A stretch of 64,000 nucleotides of DNA, from positions 248,001 through 312,000 of the forward strand of contig DATLYW010000048.1 in NCBI GenBank assembly GCA_035574315.1, read 5' to 3'. The number at the start of each line of letters is the position of its first letter. Position 1 is the first letter of the stretch. The notes beneath the pieces are model-generated. The model was not told the DNA's origin. It saw only the letters and a list, made by a program, of their open reading frames with translations, and made no database searches. This document shows positions 38,723 to 47,388 of this stretch, in pieces. The translations under genes and the position numbers were made by a program. The stretch is from Candidatus Zixiibacteriota bacterium. Lineage in GTDB: Bacteria > Desulfobacterota > Binatia > UBA9968.

Positions 38723-40801
38723 TCATTTCCGGATCAACCGCACGTCGACGGCGGCGAGGCCCGCGCCCCGCTCCCGAACGACCAGCGGGTTGAGCTCCAG
38801 ATCGGAGAGATGCCCGCGGTGGGCGGAGAAAATGTTCGAGAGCCCGACCATCGCCTTTACCAGGGCGTCCACGTCGCGCGGCGCCTGGCCGCGAACCCCC
38901 TCCAGGATGGGATAGCCCTTCAGCTCTTTCAGCATGCGCCGCGCGTCCTCTTCGCCGACCGGCAGGAGGCGAACGGCGACGTCTTTCAGGACCTCGACGA
39001 AGACTCCGCCGAGGCCCACGATCATGAACGGCCCGTATTGCGGGTCGGTGCGCGCGCCGAGAATCATCTCGGTTCCCCGAACCATTTCCTGCACCAGCAG
39101 CTTGGCGGCGCCGTGCGCCAGACCGAGCAGCCGCTTCCCCTCCGCTTCCACTTCGCCGGCGCTCCTCAGGTCAAGGGCCACCGCCCCGGCTTCCGTCTTG
39201 TGCACGATCTCGGGAGCGATCAACTTGAGCGCCACCGGAAAGCCGATCTTTTCCGCCTCCGCCGCGGCCGCCTCCGCGGTCTCAACCAGCCCCTGGCGCG
39301 GCGGCGGCAGACCGTTCGCTTGAAGCAGGGCGGCAAATCGATCGTCTTCAAGCTCGCCGGGGTCGCCAGCCGCCGGAGCGAGCCGCGCAATTCCCGCCCG
39401 CGCACGCTCCCCATAGGCGCCCAGCGCGGCGAGCGCACGCAAAGTCGGCTTGATCGCCTGCAGGAACGGAATCCCGGCCTCCTCCTGGAACGCCCGGCTT
39501 TCGTCCGTGCAGCTGTAGGTCGAGCGTGAGAAGGCGAGAATCGGCTTTTCCGTGGCCGCTGCCAGGCTTTTGAACAGCGCCGCATCCCGTTTTTCCGGAA
39601 AGCGGGGCAGCTCGCCGTGGATCGCGAGCAGGTCGACCCCGTCGTCCTGCGCGTGGAGCTTGACGATGTTGATGAACCCCTGTTCGTCGCCGAACCCGGC
39701 GACGCCACACTCCAGAGGATTTTCCACCGCCAGCTCCGGCGGAATCAGCGGCCGGACCGCCTCTTTGGTCTGCTCGCTCAGCTGCGCGAGGTTGGTCCTC
39801 AGCTCCTCGGCGTGATCGCAGATCAACCCCTTCATCCCGCCGGAGTTGACCACGATCGCCGCTCGCCCGCCGCGCGGGAAGCGTCCCGCGGAAAAGGCGA
39901 GGGTGATTTCCGTCAGATCCTCCAGCGTCGGACAGCGGACCAGGCCGAACCGCTCGCACACGGCGTCGAACACCTCGTCGGCGCCCGCGAGCGCCCCGGT
40001 GTGCGAGATCGCCTGTCGCCTGCCCATTTCCGACCTGCCCAGCTTGACCACGAGAATGGGTTTTTTCCTGTGGAGCGCCTCGGCGGCCACGTTCATGAAC
40101 TCTTCAGGCCTGCGGATTCCCTCCGCCATGACGACGATCAGCTTGGTCTCGGGATCGTCGACCATGAAGGACAGATAGTCGACGAGATCGAGGCTGATCT
40201 CGTTGCCGCTCGAGACCGCGTACGTGAATCCGATGCCCCGTTCCGTGGCCCCCTTGATCCAGTTACCAAGGGAACCGCCGCTCTGAAAGATCAGACCGAC
40301 CAGGCCCTTCTTGAGCAGAGGGGTCGAGGTGGGAAAGGTCCACAGCCCCTCGGCGACGGAATAAAAGCCCATGCAGTTGGGGCCGCAAACGACGAGCCCG
40401 CTGCGCTCGCATAGCTCGCGCATCGCCTGCGCCCGTTTCTTCCCCTCGGGATCGTCTCCCTCCCCGAAGCCGGCGCTGTAGACGGTGGCGGACTTGGTGC
40501 CGATCTTCGCCGCCTCCTCCAGCACCCCGAGGACCGCCCGCGTCGGAATCAGGACGAGCAGCTGCTCCGGGACCTCGGGCAGCGCTCCGAGGTTGGGGTA
40601 GCAGGGATCCTCCGCGATCTCCTTGTAGTTCGGGTTCACGAGAAACACTTTGCCGGAGTAAGCCTTCTTGAGATTGCGATAGATTCCCATGGGCCAGCGG
40701 CCCTTCGGCGATGCCCCGATCAGAGCGACCGAACGGGCGCGGAGAAGATTTTCGACCGGCCGCCGCTGAAAGCCTCCGGTCGCAGGGGTCGTGCTCATCA
40801 T
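38723..40801 (-). CDS. ADP-forming acyl-CoA synthetase (acetate-CoA ligase type, fused alpha-beta)
   Basis: A 692-residue fused enzyme. The CoA-binding domain opens RARSVALIGASPKGRWPMGIYRNL, succinyl-CoA-ligase-like domains follow with the phosphorylated His in QAISHTGALAGADEVFD near residue 264, and an ATP-grasp domain begins about residue 480 (EAEKIGFPVALKLIAPEIVHKTEAG). Such enzymes interconvert acyl-CoA plus ADP with acid plus ATP. It is the last gene after a complete solute importer (43 bases from the ATPase), which suggests it activates the imported acid. The specific acid is unknown. Confidence 0.9.
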   Translation of the reverse strand: MMSTTPATGGFQRRPVENLLRARSVALIGASPKGRWPMGIYRNLKKAYSGKVFLVNPNYKEIAEDPCYPNLGALPEVPEQLLVLIPTRAVLGVLEEAAKIGTKSATVYSAGFGEGDDPEGKKRAQAMRELCERSGLVVCGPNCMGFYSVAEGLWTFPTSTPLLKKGLVGLIFQSGGSLGNWIKGATERGIGFTYAVSSGNEISLDLVDYLSFMVDDPETKLIVVMAEGIRRPEEFMNVAAEALHRKKPILVVKLGRSEMGRRQAISHTGALAGADEVFDAVCERFGLVRCPTLEDLTEITLAFSAGRFPRGGRAAIVVNSGGMKGLICDHAEELRTNLAQLSEQTKEAVRPLIPPELAVENPLECGVAGFGDEQGFINIVKLHAQDDGVDLLAIHGELPRFPEKRDAALFKSLAAATEKPILAFSRSTYSCTDESRAFQEEAGIPFLQAIKPTLRALAALGAYGERARAGIARLAPAAGDPGELEDDRFAALLQANGLPPPRQGLVETAEAAAAEAEKIGFPVALKLIAPEIVHKTEAGAVALDLRSAGEVEAEGKRLLGLAHGAAKLLVQEMVRGTEMILGARTDPQYGPFMIVGLGGVFVEVLKDVAVRLLPVGEEDARRMLKELKGYPILEGVRGQAPRDVDALVKAMVGLSNIFSAHRGHLSDLELNPLVVRERGAGLAAVDVRLIRK

Positions 40802-40844
40802 GTTCCAACCTTCCAGTCTTGCCCGAAGGGGCGCGTCTTCCAGC

Positions 40845-41924
40845 CTAAGCCGCCGGGTAGACGTGCCAGCGTTCGGACGGGAGAATAACGGTCGTGCTCT
40901 GTCCGACGGCCAGATCGGAGTCGCCCGGCAGTTTCGCCAGCAGTTGAACTCCGTTGACCTCGACCTCGAAGAGCGTGCTGTCGCCCAGGTAGTTCTTGGT
41001 CGTCAGCCTGCCGCAGACGCCCGGGACGCTGGCGGTCGAGTCGGAGCCGAGCCGGACGTGCTCGGGGCGGATCGCCAGCGTTACAGCGTAGCCTGCGCCG
41101 ACTCCGGGAGGCAGCGGCAGGCGCAGAGTCCCCAGCGGGCATTCCACCTGCGCCGCGCCGGTGACCTTTCCCTTGACAAAGTTCATCTCGCCGACGAACT
41201 GCGCCACGAAGAGGTCGACCGGCTTTGCGTAGATCTCGTGCGGCGGGGCCACCTGGAGGATCTCGCCGTTGTGCATCACGCAAACCTTGTCGCCGAGGCT
41301 CAGGGCTTCCGCCTGATCGTGGGTGACGTAAAGCGTCGTGACGCCGATCGCCTTGGTGATCTTGCGCAGCTCGACGCGCATCTGTTCTCGCAGCCGGGCG
41401 TCGAGGTTGCTCAACGGCTCGTCCATCAACAGGATCTTGGGCTCGGTGACCAGCGCGCGCGCCATTGCGACCCGCTGCTGCTGCCCGCCGCTCAGGTCGG
41501 TCGCAGGCCGGTCTTCCAGCCCCGCGAGCTGCACGCGCGCCAGGGCGTTGCGCACCCGCTCTCCGACGGCGGCCTTGGAAACTCGCTTTTGGCCCTGGGT
41601 CAGGGGAAACGCGACGTTTTGAAAAACGGTCATGTGCGGCCAGATCGCGTAGGATTGAAAGACCATTCCGAGGTCGCGCTTCTCCGCCGGCACGTAGACG
41701 CCCCGCTCGGCGGAGTTGACGAGACGGCCGCTGATCTCGATTTCGCCGCCGTCGGGTTTTTCCAGACCGGCGACGCAACGAAGCGTGGTGGTCTTGCCGC
41801 ATCCGCTCGGCCCGAGCAGGACGCAAAACTCTCCCTCCCCCACCTCGAGGTCGATGCTCCGCAACGCGTCGACCGCCCCTCGCCGCCCGTGAAACGTCTT
41901 CTTGAGCTTTCGGATGCTGATCAT
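40845..41924 (-). CDS. PotA/FbpC-type ABC importer ATPase with TOBE domain
   Basis: A 359-residue ATPase of the spermidine-putrescine/iron/thiamine class. It has Walker A GPSGCGKTTTLRC, Q-loop MVFQSYAIWPHMTVFQNVAF, signature [19 protein letters not shown], Walker B LLMDEPLSNLDARLR and H-loop YVTHDQAEALSLGD. From residue 240 a TOBE beta-domain follows (IRPEHVRLGSDS). It is the third gene of the binding protein - permease - ATPase operon. Confidence 0.93.
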   Translation of the reverse strand: MISIRKLKKTFHGRRGAVDALRSIDLEVGEGEFCVLLGPSGCGKTTTLRCVAGLEKPDGGEIEISGRLVNSAERGVYVPAEKRDLGMVFQSYAIWPHMTVFQNVAFPLTQGQKRVSKAAVGERVRNALARVQLAGLEDRPATDLSGGQQQRVAMARALVTEPKILLMDEPLSNLDARLREQMRVELRKITKAIGVTTLYVTHDQAEALSLGDKVCVMHNGEILQVAPPHEIYAKPVDLFVAQFVGEMNFVKGKVTGAAQVECPLGTLRLPLPPGVGAGYAVTLAIRPEHVRLGSDSTASVPGVCGRLTTKNYLGDSTLFEVEVNGVQLLAKLPGDSDLAVGQSTTVILPSERWHVYPAA

Positions 41925-41952
41925 GAGAAAACCCGCCCCGTCCTGCCGCCGG

Positions 41953-43710
41953 TCACGAGCCCTCGCCGATTTCCCCGAGGCGGGAGAGGACCGCCCGCAT
42001 CACCCCCACGACCAGCGCGGCGAAGAGAATCAGCACCACGCCCAGAGCCGAGACCTGCGGCACCCAGCCGCTGCCCCAGAACTGCCACACGATGGTGGAA
42101 ATGACCACGCTGTGGCGCGTATACAGCGTGAGCGCCATCGTGACCTCGCGATAAGAAAGCATCGCGATCCAGATCCAGCTGTTCAAGATCCCCGCCGCGA
42201 TCAGCGGCAGCACGATCTTCCACAGCACCCGCGGCGTGGAGGCGCCGGCGACCTTCCCGGCTTCTTCCAGCTCGCGATGCACCTGGATCATGACGCTGTT
42301 GGTGGTCCGCGTGCCGTAGGCGATCCAGTTGATCGTGTGGGCGACGACGATGATGAAAACGGTGCCGTAGAGCGGGAAAACATCGCGGTACGCCAGGCCG
42401 AGATACGCCAGCCCGACCGCCATGAGGATGCCCGGAACCGCATGGGGAATGAACGCCAGCGTGTCGAGCCATCCGCGAAACGAAACCTGAGTCCGGACCA
42501 CCGCCCATGACACGAGTACGCTGAGGATCATCGTAAGGGTGGGCACCGCAAACATGAGAATCAGCGTGTTGACGAGCGGCCGCGTCCCGACGTGAATCGG
42601 GATCTCGAGATAATGCTTGAACGTGATCGAGGACCAGGCCGCGGCCGAGGGCAGCTGCAGGTACGGAGTGATCGAGGCCCACAGCAGCACGATGAAGGGG
42701 ATGAATACCTCGATCGCGAGGTAGAAAAACACGAAGCCCAGGGCCGGCCATTTCCACCGGCCGAGGGCGATTTCCCGGGGACGGTAGCCCCGCCCGGTGA
42801 TCACCGTGTATTTCTTTCCCTGCTTGACCAGCCGGACGTAGAGAAAGGCGAGCAGGAGGCCGCAAACGAGCATCACCGCCCCGTAAGCGCCGGCCATGCC
42901 ATAGTCGGGGATGCCGGTGGCGGGCGTGGTCGCGCTGTAGATGAGCGAGCTCAGGACCAGGATCCGCGAAGGCATGCCGATGATCGCGGGGACCTCGAAC
43001 ACCGCGATCGCGGTCATGAACAGGTAGACCATGACGGCGGCGATCGCCGGCATCGTGATCGGAATGTTGATCTTCAGGAAGGTCCTCAGCTTTCCCACCC
43101 CGGAGGTGTAGGCCGCTTCCTCCAGCGACGGATCCATCGAACGGTAGGCGGCGGCCAGCATGAAAAACGCCCCGGGAACGAAAGAGACCCCCTGCACGAA
43201 CGCCATCCCGGTCAGGCTGTAGAGATTGAACGGCGGCTCCCCCAGCCCGAAAAGCTCCTGCAGCCAGCGGTTCAGCAGGCCGATCCGCGGGCTGAGCAAC
43301 AGGATCCACGCGATGGTGCGGAGGAAGACCGGGATCAGGATCCCGATGGTGAGAAAGACATAGATGGTTTTTTTCAGCGGGATGTCCGTCCGCATCAGGA
43401 TCCAGACCAGCGGGATCGTGAACACCAGGGTGACGGCCACGCTCGAGACGGCGAAGACCAGCGTGTTGCCCAGCACCTGGTAGGTCGCCGGGTCGAGGTA
43501 GACGGAAACGAAGTTTTCCAGCGTAAATGGAACGTCCTCACCGGGAAATCCGGTGCGAAGGCTCATCAACACCACCATCGCGACCGGCACCCCGACGAGG
43601 AGCAGCAGAACCGCGAAAAGCCCCCCCGCGAACAGGCTTGTTCCGTGCCGTTTGATCTGCTCCAGGCCGCCGGTGGCGAGCGTCAGCTCGCGCCGCATCT
43701 CCGCTTCCAT
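41953..43710 (-). CDS. Fused double-permease of a COG1840-type ABC importer
   Basis: A 585-residue membrane protein that carries two permease halves in one chain, as in FbpB/AfuB. The first half has an EAA-like loop with DPSLEEAAYTSGVGKLRTFLKINIPITMP, the second EEAGKVAGASTPRVLWKIVLPLIAAG. About twelve helices are visible. It is 19 bases downstream of the binding protein gene and 28 before the ATPase gene. Confidence 0.92.
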   Translation of the reverse strand: MEAEMRRELTLATGGLEQIKRHGTSLFAGGLFAVLLLLVGVPVAMVVLMSLRTGFPGEDVPFTLENFVSVYLDPATYQVLGNTLVFAVSSVAVTLVFTIPLVWILMRTDIPLKKTIYVFLTIGILIPVFLRTIAWILLLSPRIGLLNRWLQELFGLGEPPFNLYSLTGMAFVQGVSFVPGAFFMLAAAYRSMDPSLEEAAYTSGVGKLRTFLKINIPITMPAIAAVMVYLFMTAIAVFEVPAIIGMPSRILVLSSLIYSATTPATGIPDYGMAGAYGAVMLVCGLLLAFLYVRLVKQGKKYTVITGRGYRPREIALGRWKWPALGFVFFYLAIEVFIPFIVLLWASITPYLQLPSAAAWSSITFKHYLEIPIHVGTRPLVNTLILMFAVPTLTMILSVLVSWAVVRTQVSFRGWLDTLAFIPHAVPGILMAVGLAYLGLAYRDVFPLYGTVFIIVVAHTINWIAYGTRTTNSVMIQVHRELEEAGKVAGASTPRVLWKIVLPLIAAGILNSWIWIAMLSYREVTMALTLYTRHSVVISTIVWQFWGSGWVPQVSALGVVLILFAALVVGVMRAVLSRLGEIGEGS

Positions 43711-43729
43711 CGGGCGTTCCCCGGACGGG

Positions 43730-44761
43730 CTAGCGATTGAAGCCCAAGATCTTCCCGTACTCGCGAGCGAGCTTGTCGACCAGCTTCGCCTGATCCTGCT
43801 TCATGTAGACGACCTTCTTGCCCTGAGCGAACTTGTAGGCGTCGGTCCCCGGAACGTACGCCGAGGTATGGCCGGTATACTTTTTCCAGAGCGTCTGGAC
43901 CTCCGGCGAAGCCATGAAGGCGACGAAGAGCGTCGCCACGTTGGGGTGCGGGGCGTGCTTCAGGACGCCCACGTGGTATTCCGGCGAGACGACCGGCTGG
44001 ACCTCGGTGGCGAACGCCAGCGGCGCTCCCGACTGCTCCGCCTCGTGGAGCTGGCTGTCCTGCAGCGTGGCGGACAGCAGCACCTCGCCCAGGATGAGCC
44101 GTTGCGCCATTTCCCCCGCGCGACTGAGGATCGGTTTCTGGGCGGCGAGCTTTCTTACGAACTCCGTGGTCTTTTCCTCGCCCCACGCCCCGGCCGCCAG
44201 CCGGGCGAAATGATGGGTCGAGTTGATCACCCCGAGCTTCCCCTTCCACCTGGGATCGAGCAGATCCTCCCATTTCTTCGGCACGTCCTTGGCCGGAAGG
44301 AGCTTCTTGTTGTAGGTGGGAAGGGCGAACTGGTTCGCGATCGAAACGGTGCCGCCGTCGTACTCGATGCGCTCTTTCTTCACCCCAAGCTGAGTGTAGT
44401 CGAAGGTCTTGTGGAGCTTTCGCAGCCAGAGCGAGCCGTGGTGCGCGTCGGTTACCACCATCACGTCCCACTCGGCCGGCTGGCCCGAGGCCGAAAGCCC
44501 GATCACCTTGCCCGTATCCCGGGTCATGTTCCCGGACGGATTATACTGCAGCGTCACGTTGAGACCGTATTTCTTGTTGAATGCCTCGCCCAGCGCTTTC
44601 GCTCCCTCCGGACCCAGAGTCGAGGGGCCGTAGAACTCGAGCTGGCCTTCCTTTTTGGCTCCCGCGACGAGATCGTCGAGCGTTGCGCTCGCTGCGGTCC
44701 CTGCCCGGCCAGCAAGTACGGCGGCGAGGAAGCAGGCTAAGACTTTTTCCACGTTCCGCAT
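43730..44761 (-). CDS. COG1840-type extracellular solute-binding protein
   Basis: A 343-residue binding protein with signal peptide (MRNVEKVLACFLAAVLAGRAG) and an excellent AAGGAGG ribosome-binding site before the ATG at 44761. LDDLVAGAKKEGQLEFYGPST and FNKKYGLNVTLQY are typical of the family that includes ferric-iron binding proteins. I do not see the paired Tyr motif expected of FbpA, so an organic ligand is as likely as Fe3+. It is first gene of a four-gene unit with permease, ATPase and acyl-CoA synthetase. Confidence 0.9.
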   Translation of the reverse strand: MRNVEKVLACFLAAVLAGRAGTAASATLDDLVAGAKKEGQLEFYGPSTLGPEGAKALGEAFNKKYGLNVTLQYNPSGNMTRDTGKVIGLSASGQPAEWDVMVVTDAHHGSLWLRKLHKTFDYTQLGVKKERIEYDGGTVSIANQFALPTYNKKLLPAKDVPKKWEDLLDPRWKGKLGVINSTHHFARLAAGAWGEEKTTEFVRKLAAQKPILSRAGEMAQRLILGEVLLSATLQDSQLHEAEQSGAPLAFATEVQPVVSPEYHVGVLKHAPHPNVATLFVAFMASPEVQTLWKKYTGHTSAYVPGTDAYKFAQGKKVVYMKQDQAKLVDKLAREYGKILGFNR

Positions 44762-44976
44762 GGCATCCTCCTTGAATGGCTTCGGGCCCTTATCGCCGGC
44801 GGTTGCCTCTCGACAAGAGCCTGTTTCCTCATGGGCTTCCACCCTTTTTGCACGGGAGGGTCGGTTCGGACCGAAGGCTATCGGTGGCCGCGGCACACGC
44901 ATCGTCCGCAGGCCCTTCCTGATGCCGGGCGCCACGGACGGCTCCGGTCAGGGGTCCGGGCGCTGCCCGCCCGATT

Positions 44977-46170
44977 TCATCGAATCTTCGGTCCGGTATA
45001 CTCCAGAACGTAAAGCCCGCCCTTGATCCGGTCCGTCACGTAGATCAGCCCGTCCGCGTCCACGAAGAGATCGTTGAACATCGGCGCCTTCTGCCCGTCG
45101 GGCGGCGGCGGAATAAAGAAGCCGACCTCTTCCGGACGGTACGGATCGCGGATATCGAAAATTCGCAGCCCCGCGTTGTAGTAGGTCACGAAGATGACGT
45201 TCTCGCTCTGGAACGACCCGGGCCGGTTCTCGTGCACGTTGTGCGGACCGAAGCGCAGGCCCCGCTTGCAGAAGTCGCCTCGCGGCACCGGGCAGGTGCT
45301 GATGATTACCGGATTCCTTTCCTCGCGGATATCGATCAGCCAGACCCGCTTCTCGCCTTCCTGGCAGTCGTACTTGACCGCCTCGTCGACCGCGACGAGC
45401 AGCCGCCGGCCCGGGAGCGGCAGCGCGGTGTGCGCGTACCCCCCGTACGGCGGGCTCCAGTCCACCCGGCTGATCGTACGGGGCCGGCTCAGGTCGGAGA
45501 TGTCGAGAATGGCCACTCCGGCGTCGACCAGAGCCACATAGGACCGGTTTCCGTACGGAATCGCCCCGTGAACGTGGAAGTGCTCGCCCGGGAAGGGCTC
45601 CCAACCGGGTGGAGTTTCCTCTCCTTCCTTGGTTCCGGGTATCCACCATACGCCCGCTTGTTTGGGATGCGAGGGATCGGCGAGGTCCGCAATCAAGTAG
45701 GCGCGCTCCCGGATCCCGGGAATCATGGCGCCCACGTGGGCGTATTTCCCGTCCGTGAACCACATCCGGTGCACGCCCTTTCCCGGCAGCCGCAGATAGC
45801 CGATCTCGCGCGGGTCCGTCGGGTCGGCGATGCTGTAGATCTTGATCCCCGCCTCGTTGGGAACGCTCGCCGGGAGCGTTTTATCGAAGTACGGGCGCTC
45901 CTGGTTCTGGATCAGGATATCTCCGGCGATCTGCACCTTGTGCGCGTGGGTGTTGGGGGCGTGCGGCAGCTGGCGCACGACTCGGGGATCGGACGGATCG
46001 GCGGCGTCCAGGATGGTCAGCGCCATGGGCGACGTCCCCAGGTGAGCCACGTAGACGTAGCGGCCGTTCTTCAGCACCTGCATCCCGTCGCCGTGACCGT
46101 TCAGATCGTTCCACGCGATCAGCCGCACGTTTTGGCTTTCGCTTCTCGCCTGAATCTCCGCCACGTTCAT
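44977..46170 (-). CDS. LVIVD-repeat beta-propeller-like protein
   Basis: A 397-residue protein with repeated units of the type YLIADLADPSHPKQAG and WLIDIREERNPVIISTCPV, characteristic of LVIVD repeats that build a beta-propeller. It is rich in His and Trp motifs such as GEHFHVHGAIPYG and FGPHNVHENRPGSF. It has no signal peptide, so it is probably cytoplasmic. Catalytic role unknown. It diverges from the NMT1-type binding protein gene across a 169-base region. Confidence 0.85.
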   Translation of the reverse strand: MNVAEIQARSESQNVRLIAWNDLNGHGDGMQVLKNGRYVYVAHLGTSPMALTILDAADPSDPRVVRQLPHAPNTHAHKVQIAGDILIQNQERPYFDKTLPASVPNEAGIKIYSIADPTDPREIGYLRLPGKGVHRMWFTDGKYAHVGAMIPGIRERAYLIADLADPSHPKQAGVWWIPGTKEGEETPPGWEPFPGEHFHVHGAIPYGNRSYVALVDAGVAILDISDLSRPRTISRVDWSPPYGGYAHTALPLPGRRLLVAVDEAVKYDCQEGEKRVWLIDIREERNPVIISTCPVPRGDFCKRGLRFGPHNVHENRPGSFQSENVIFVTYYNAGLRIFDIRDPYRPEEVGFFIPPPPDGQKAPMFNDLFVDADGLIYVTDRIKGGLYVLEYTGPKIR

Positions 46171-46230
46171 GAGGCTGGTTTTCCTCGAAAAAGCTCGATT
46201 TCTCGCTCCGGCTCAACCGGGCGCACCGTT

Positions 46231-46259
46231 CTGATATACTTCCCGCTTGTCGTTGTCAA
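46231..46259 (-). promoter_or_regulatory. Sigma-70-like promoter of the LVIVD-repeat gene
   Basis: Read on the minus strand: TTGACA (46254-46259), a 17-base spacer, then TATCAG (46231-46236). CGAGGAAAACC before the ATG at 46170 may serve as ribosome-binding site. Confidence 0.55.
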
Positions 46260-46339
46260 CGTCCAAAGCCCTTTGGATTCCTTCGGGATCTGTGATATGA
46301 GCCGGCTCGACGCGTTTTGTCATCAGGAGGAGTCCGTCG

Positions 46340-47317
46340 ATGAGGAGGCTGCTGCCCGCGCTGGCGTGTGCCCTGTTCGCGCTCGCCGAATCGGTTTCGG
46401 CCCAAACCCAGCGAATCGCGGCCGCCTACAGCGCCGTGAGCGCCACACAGACCGCCTTTTACGTCGCGAAAGAGGCGGGGCTGTTCGAAAAGCACGGCAT
46501 GGTGGTCGATCCCGTGTACGTCGCTTCGGGAACGAAGGTCGTCCAGGCGATGATCGCCGGCGAGTTCCCCGTGGCGCTGGCCGGAGGGGTCGTCGTCAGC
46601 GCGAATCTCGCGGGCGCCGACGTGGCGGTGATCGGGGGGATCGTAAACGTCCCGGCCTTCTACGTCGTCGTCCATCCCTCGATCAAGAAACCGGGAGACC
46701 TCAGGGGCAAAGCTCTCGGGATCACCCGCTACGGCTCGTCCACCGACTTCACGCTCCGCTATCTTCTCAAGCAGTGGGGACTGGAGCCGGACCGGGACGT
46801 CAAGATCCTGCAAATGGGCGGCCAACCCGAAATCCTGGCGGGACTGAAGGCCGGAGCAATTCAGGGCGGCAACTTCAGCTCGCCGGGCGAGTTCAGGGCG
46901 AGAAAGGCCGGATTCACCTTGCTGGCCGATTTCCGTAAAGTCGGGCTCGACTATCCGACCGTGAGCCTGGTCTCGACCCGCTCCACCATCAGGAAGGACC
47001 CCGATACGGTCAAACGTTTTCTCATGGCCTATAGCGAGGGCGTCGAGCTTACCTTCCGCAACCGGGAGCTTGCCATGAAGGTTCTGGGCAAGTACACGCG
47101 CGTCAGCGACCGGGAAACCCTCGAGGCGGCCTATGCCTACGCCACCAACTTCATCGAGCGCCCGCCCCGGCTGCCGTACAAGGCGATCGACACGATTCTC
47201 GCCCAGCTCGCGGAGACCAGCCCCAAAGCCAGGGGCCACAAGGCCGCGGATTTCATCGATCCGACGTTCTACGACGAGCTGGAGAAGAGCGGCTTTTTCC
47301 GATCCGCGCGGCGCTGA
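46340..47317 (+). CDS. Solitary NMT1-type ABC substrate-binding protein
   Basis: A 325-residue periplasmic protein with a signal peptide (LLPALACALFALAESVSAQ). The body has FYVAKEAGLFEKHGMVVDPVYVASGT, VHPSIKKPGDLRGKALGI and a C-terminal FIDPTFYDELEKSGFF. CAGGAGGAG lies before the ATG. It is a clear paralogue of the protein at 62353. No ATPase or permease is adjacent; the gene instead heads the LigB/GDT1/LigA cluster, suggesting that its ligand feeds that pathway. Confidence 0.9.
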   Translation: MRRLLPALACALFALAESVSAQTQRIAAAYSAVSATQTAFYVAKEAGLFEKHGMVVDPVYVASGTKVVQAMIAGEFPVALAGGVVVSANLAGADVAVIGGIVNVPAFYVVVHPSIKKPGDLRGKALGITRYGSSTDFTLRYLLKQWGLEPDRDVKILQMGGQPEILAGLKAGAIQGGNFSSPGEFRARKAGFTLLADFRKVGLDYPTVSLVSTRSTIRKDPDTVKRFLMAYSEGVELTFRNRELAMKVLGKYTRVSDRETLEAAYAYATNFIERPPRLPYKAIDTILAQLAETSPKARGHKAADFIDPTFYDELEKSGFFRSARR

Positions 47318-47339
47318 CGCAACCGCTCGCGGTGCCGGC

Positions 47340-47369
47340 GTTTACACCCGGACGCCCGCCGTGGTAAAC
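47340..47369. repeat. GTTTAC/GTAAAC inverted repeat upstream of the LigB-like gene
   Basis: GTTTAC (47340-47345) and its reverse complement GTAAAC (47364-47369) are separated by 18 bases, just before the GGAGGT ribosome-binding site of the LigB-like gene. Half-sites about two helical turns apart could bind a dimeric regulator; the match may be chance. Confidence 0.35.
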
Positions 47370-47388
47370 AGGTTCGCGGAGGTAGGCC

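Noticed and set aside
43730-44761. Assignment as a definite ferric-iron binding protein (FbpA)
   Set aside because: The family (COG1840-like) is clear, but I could not find the adjacent Tyr pair that coordinates iron, so the cargo is left open.
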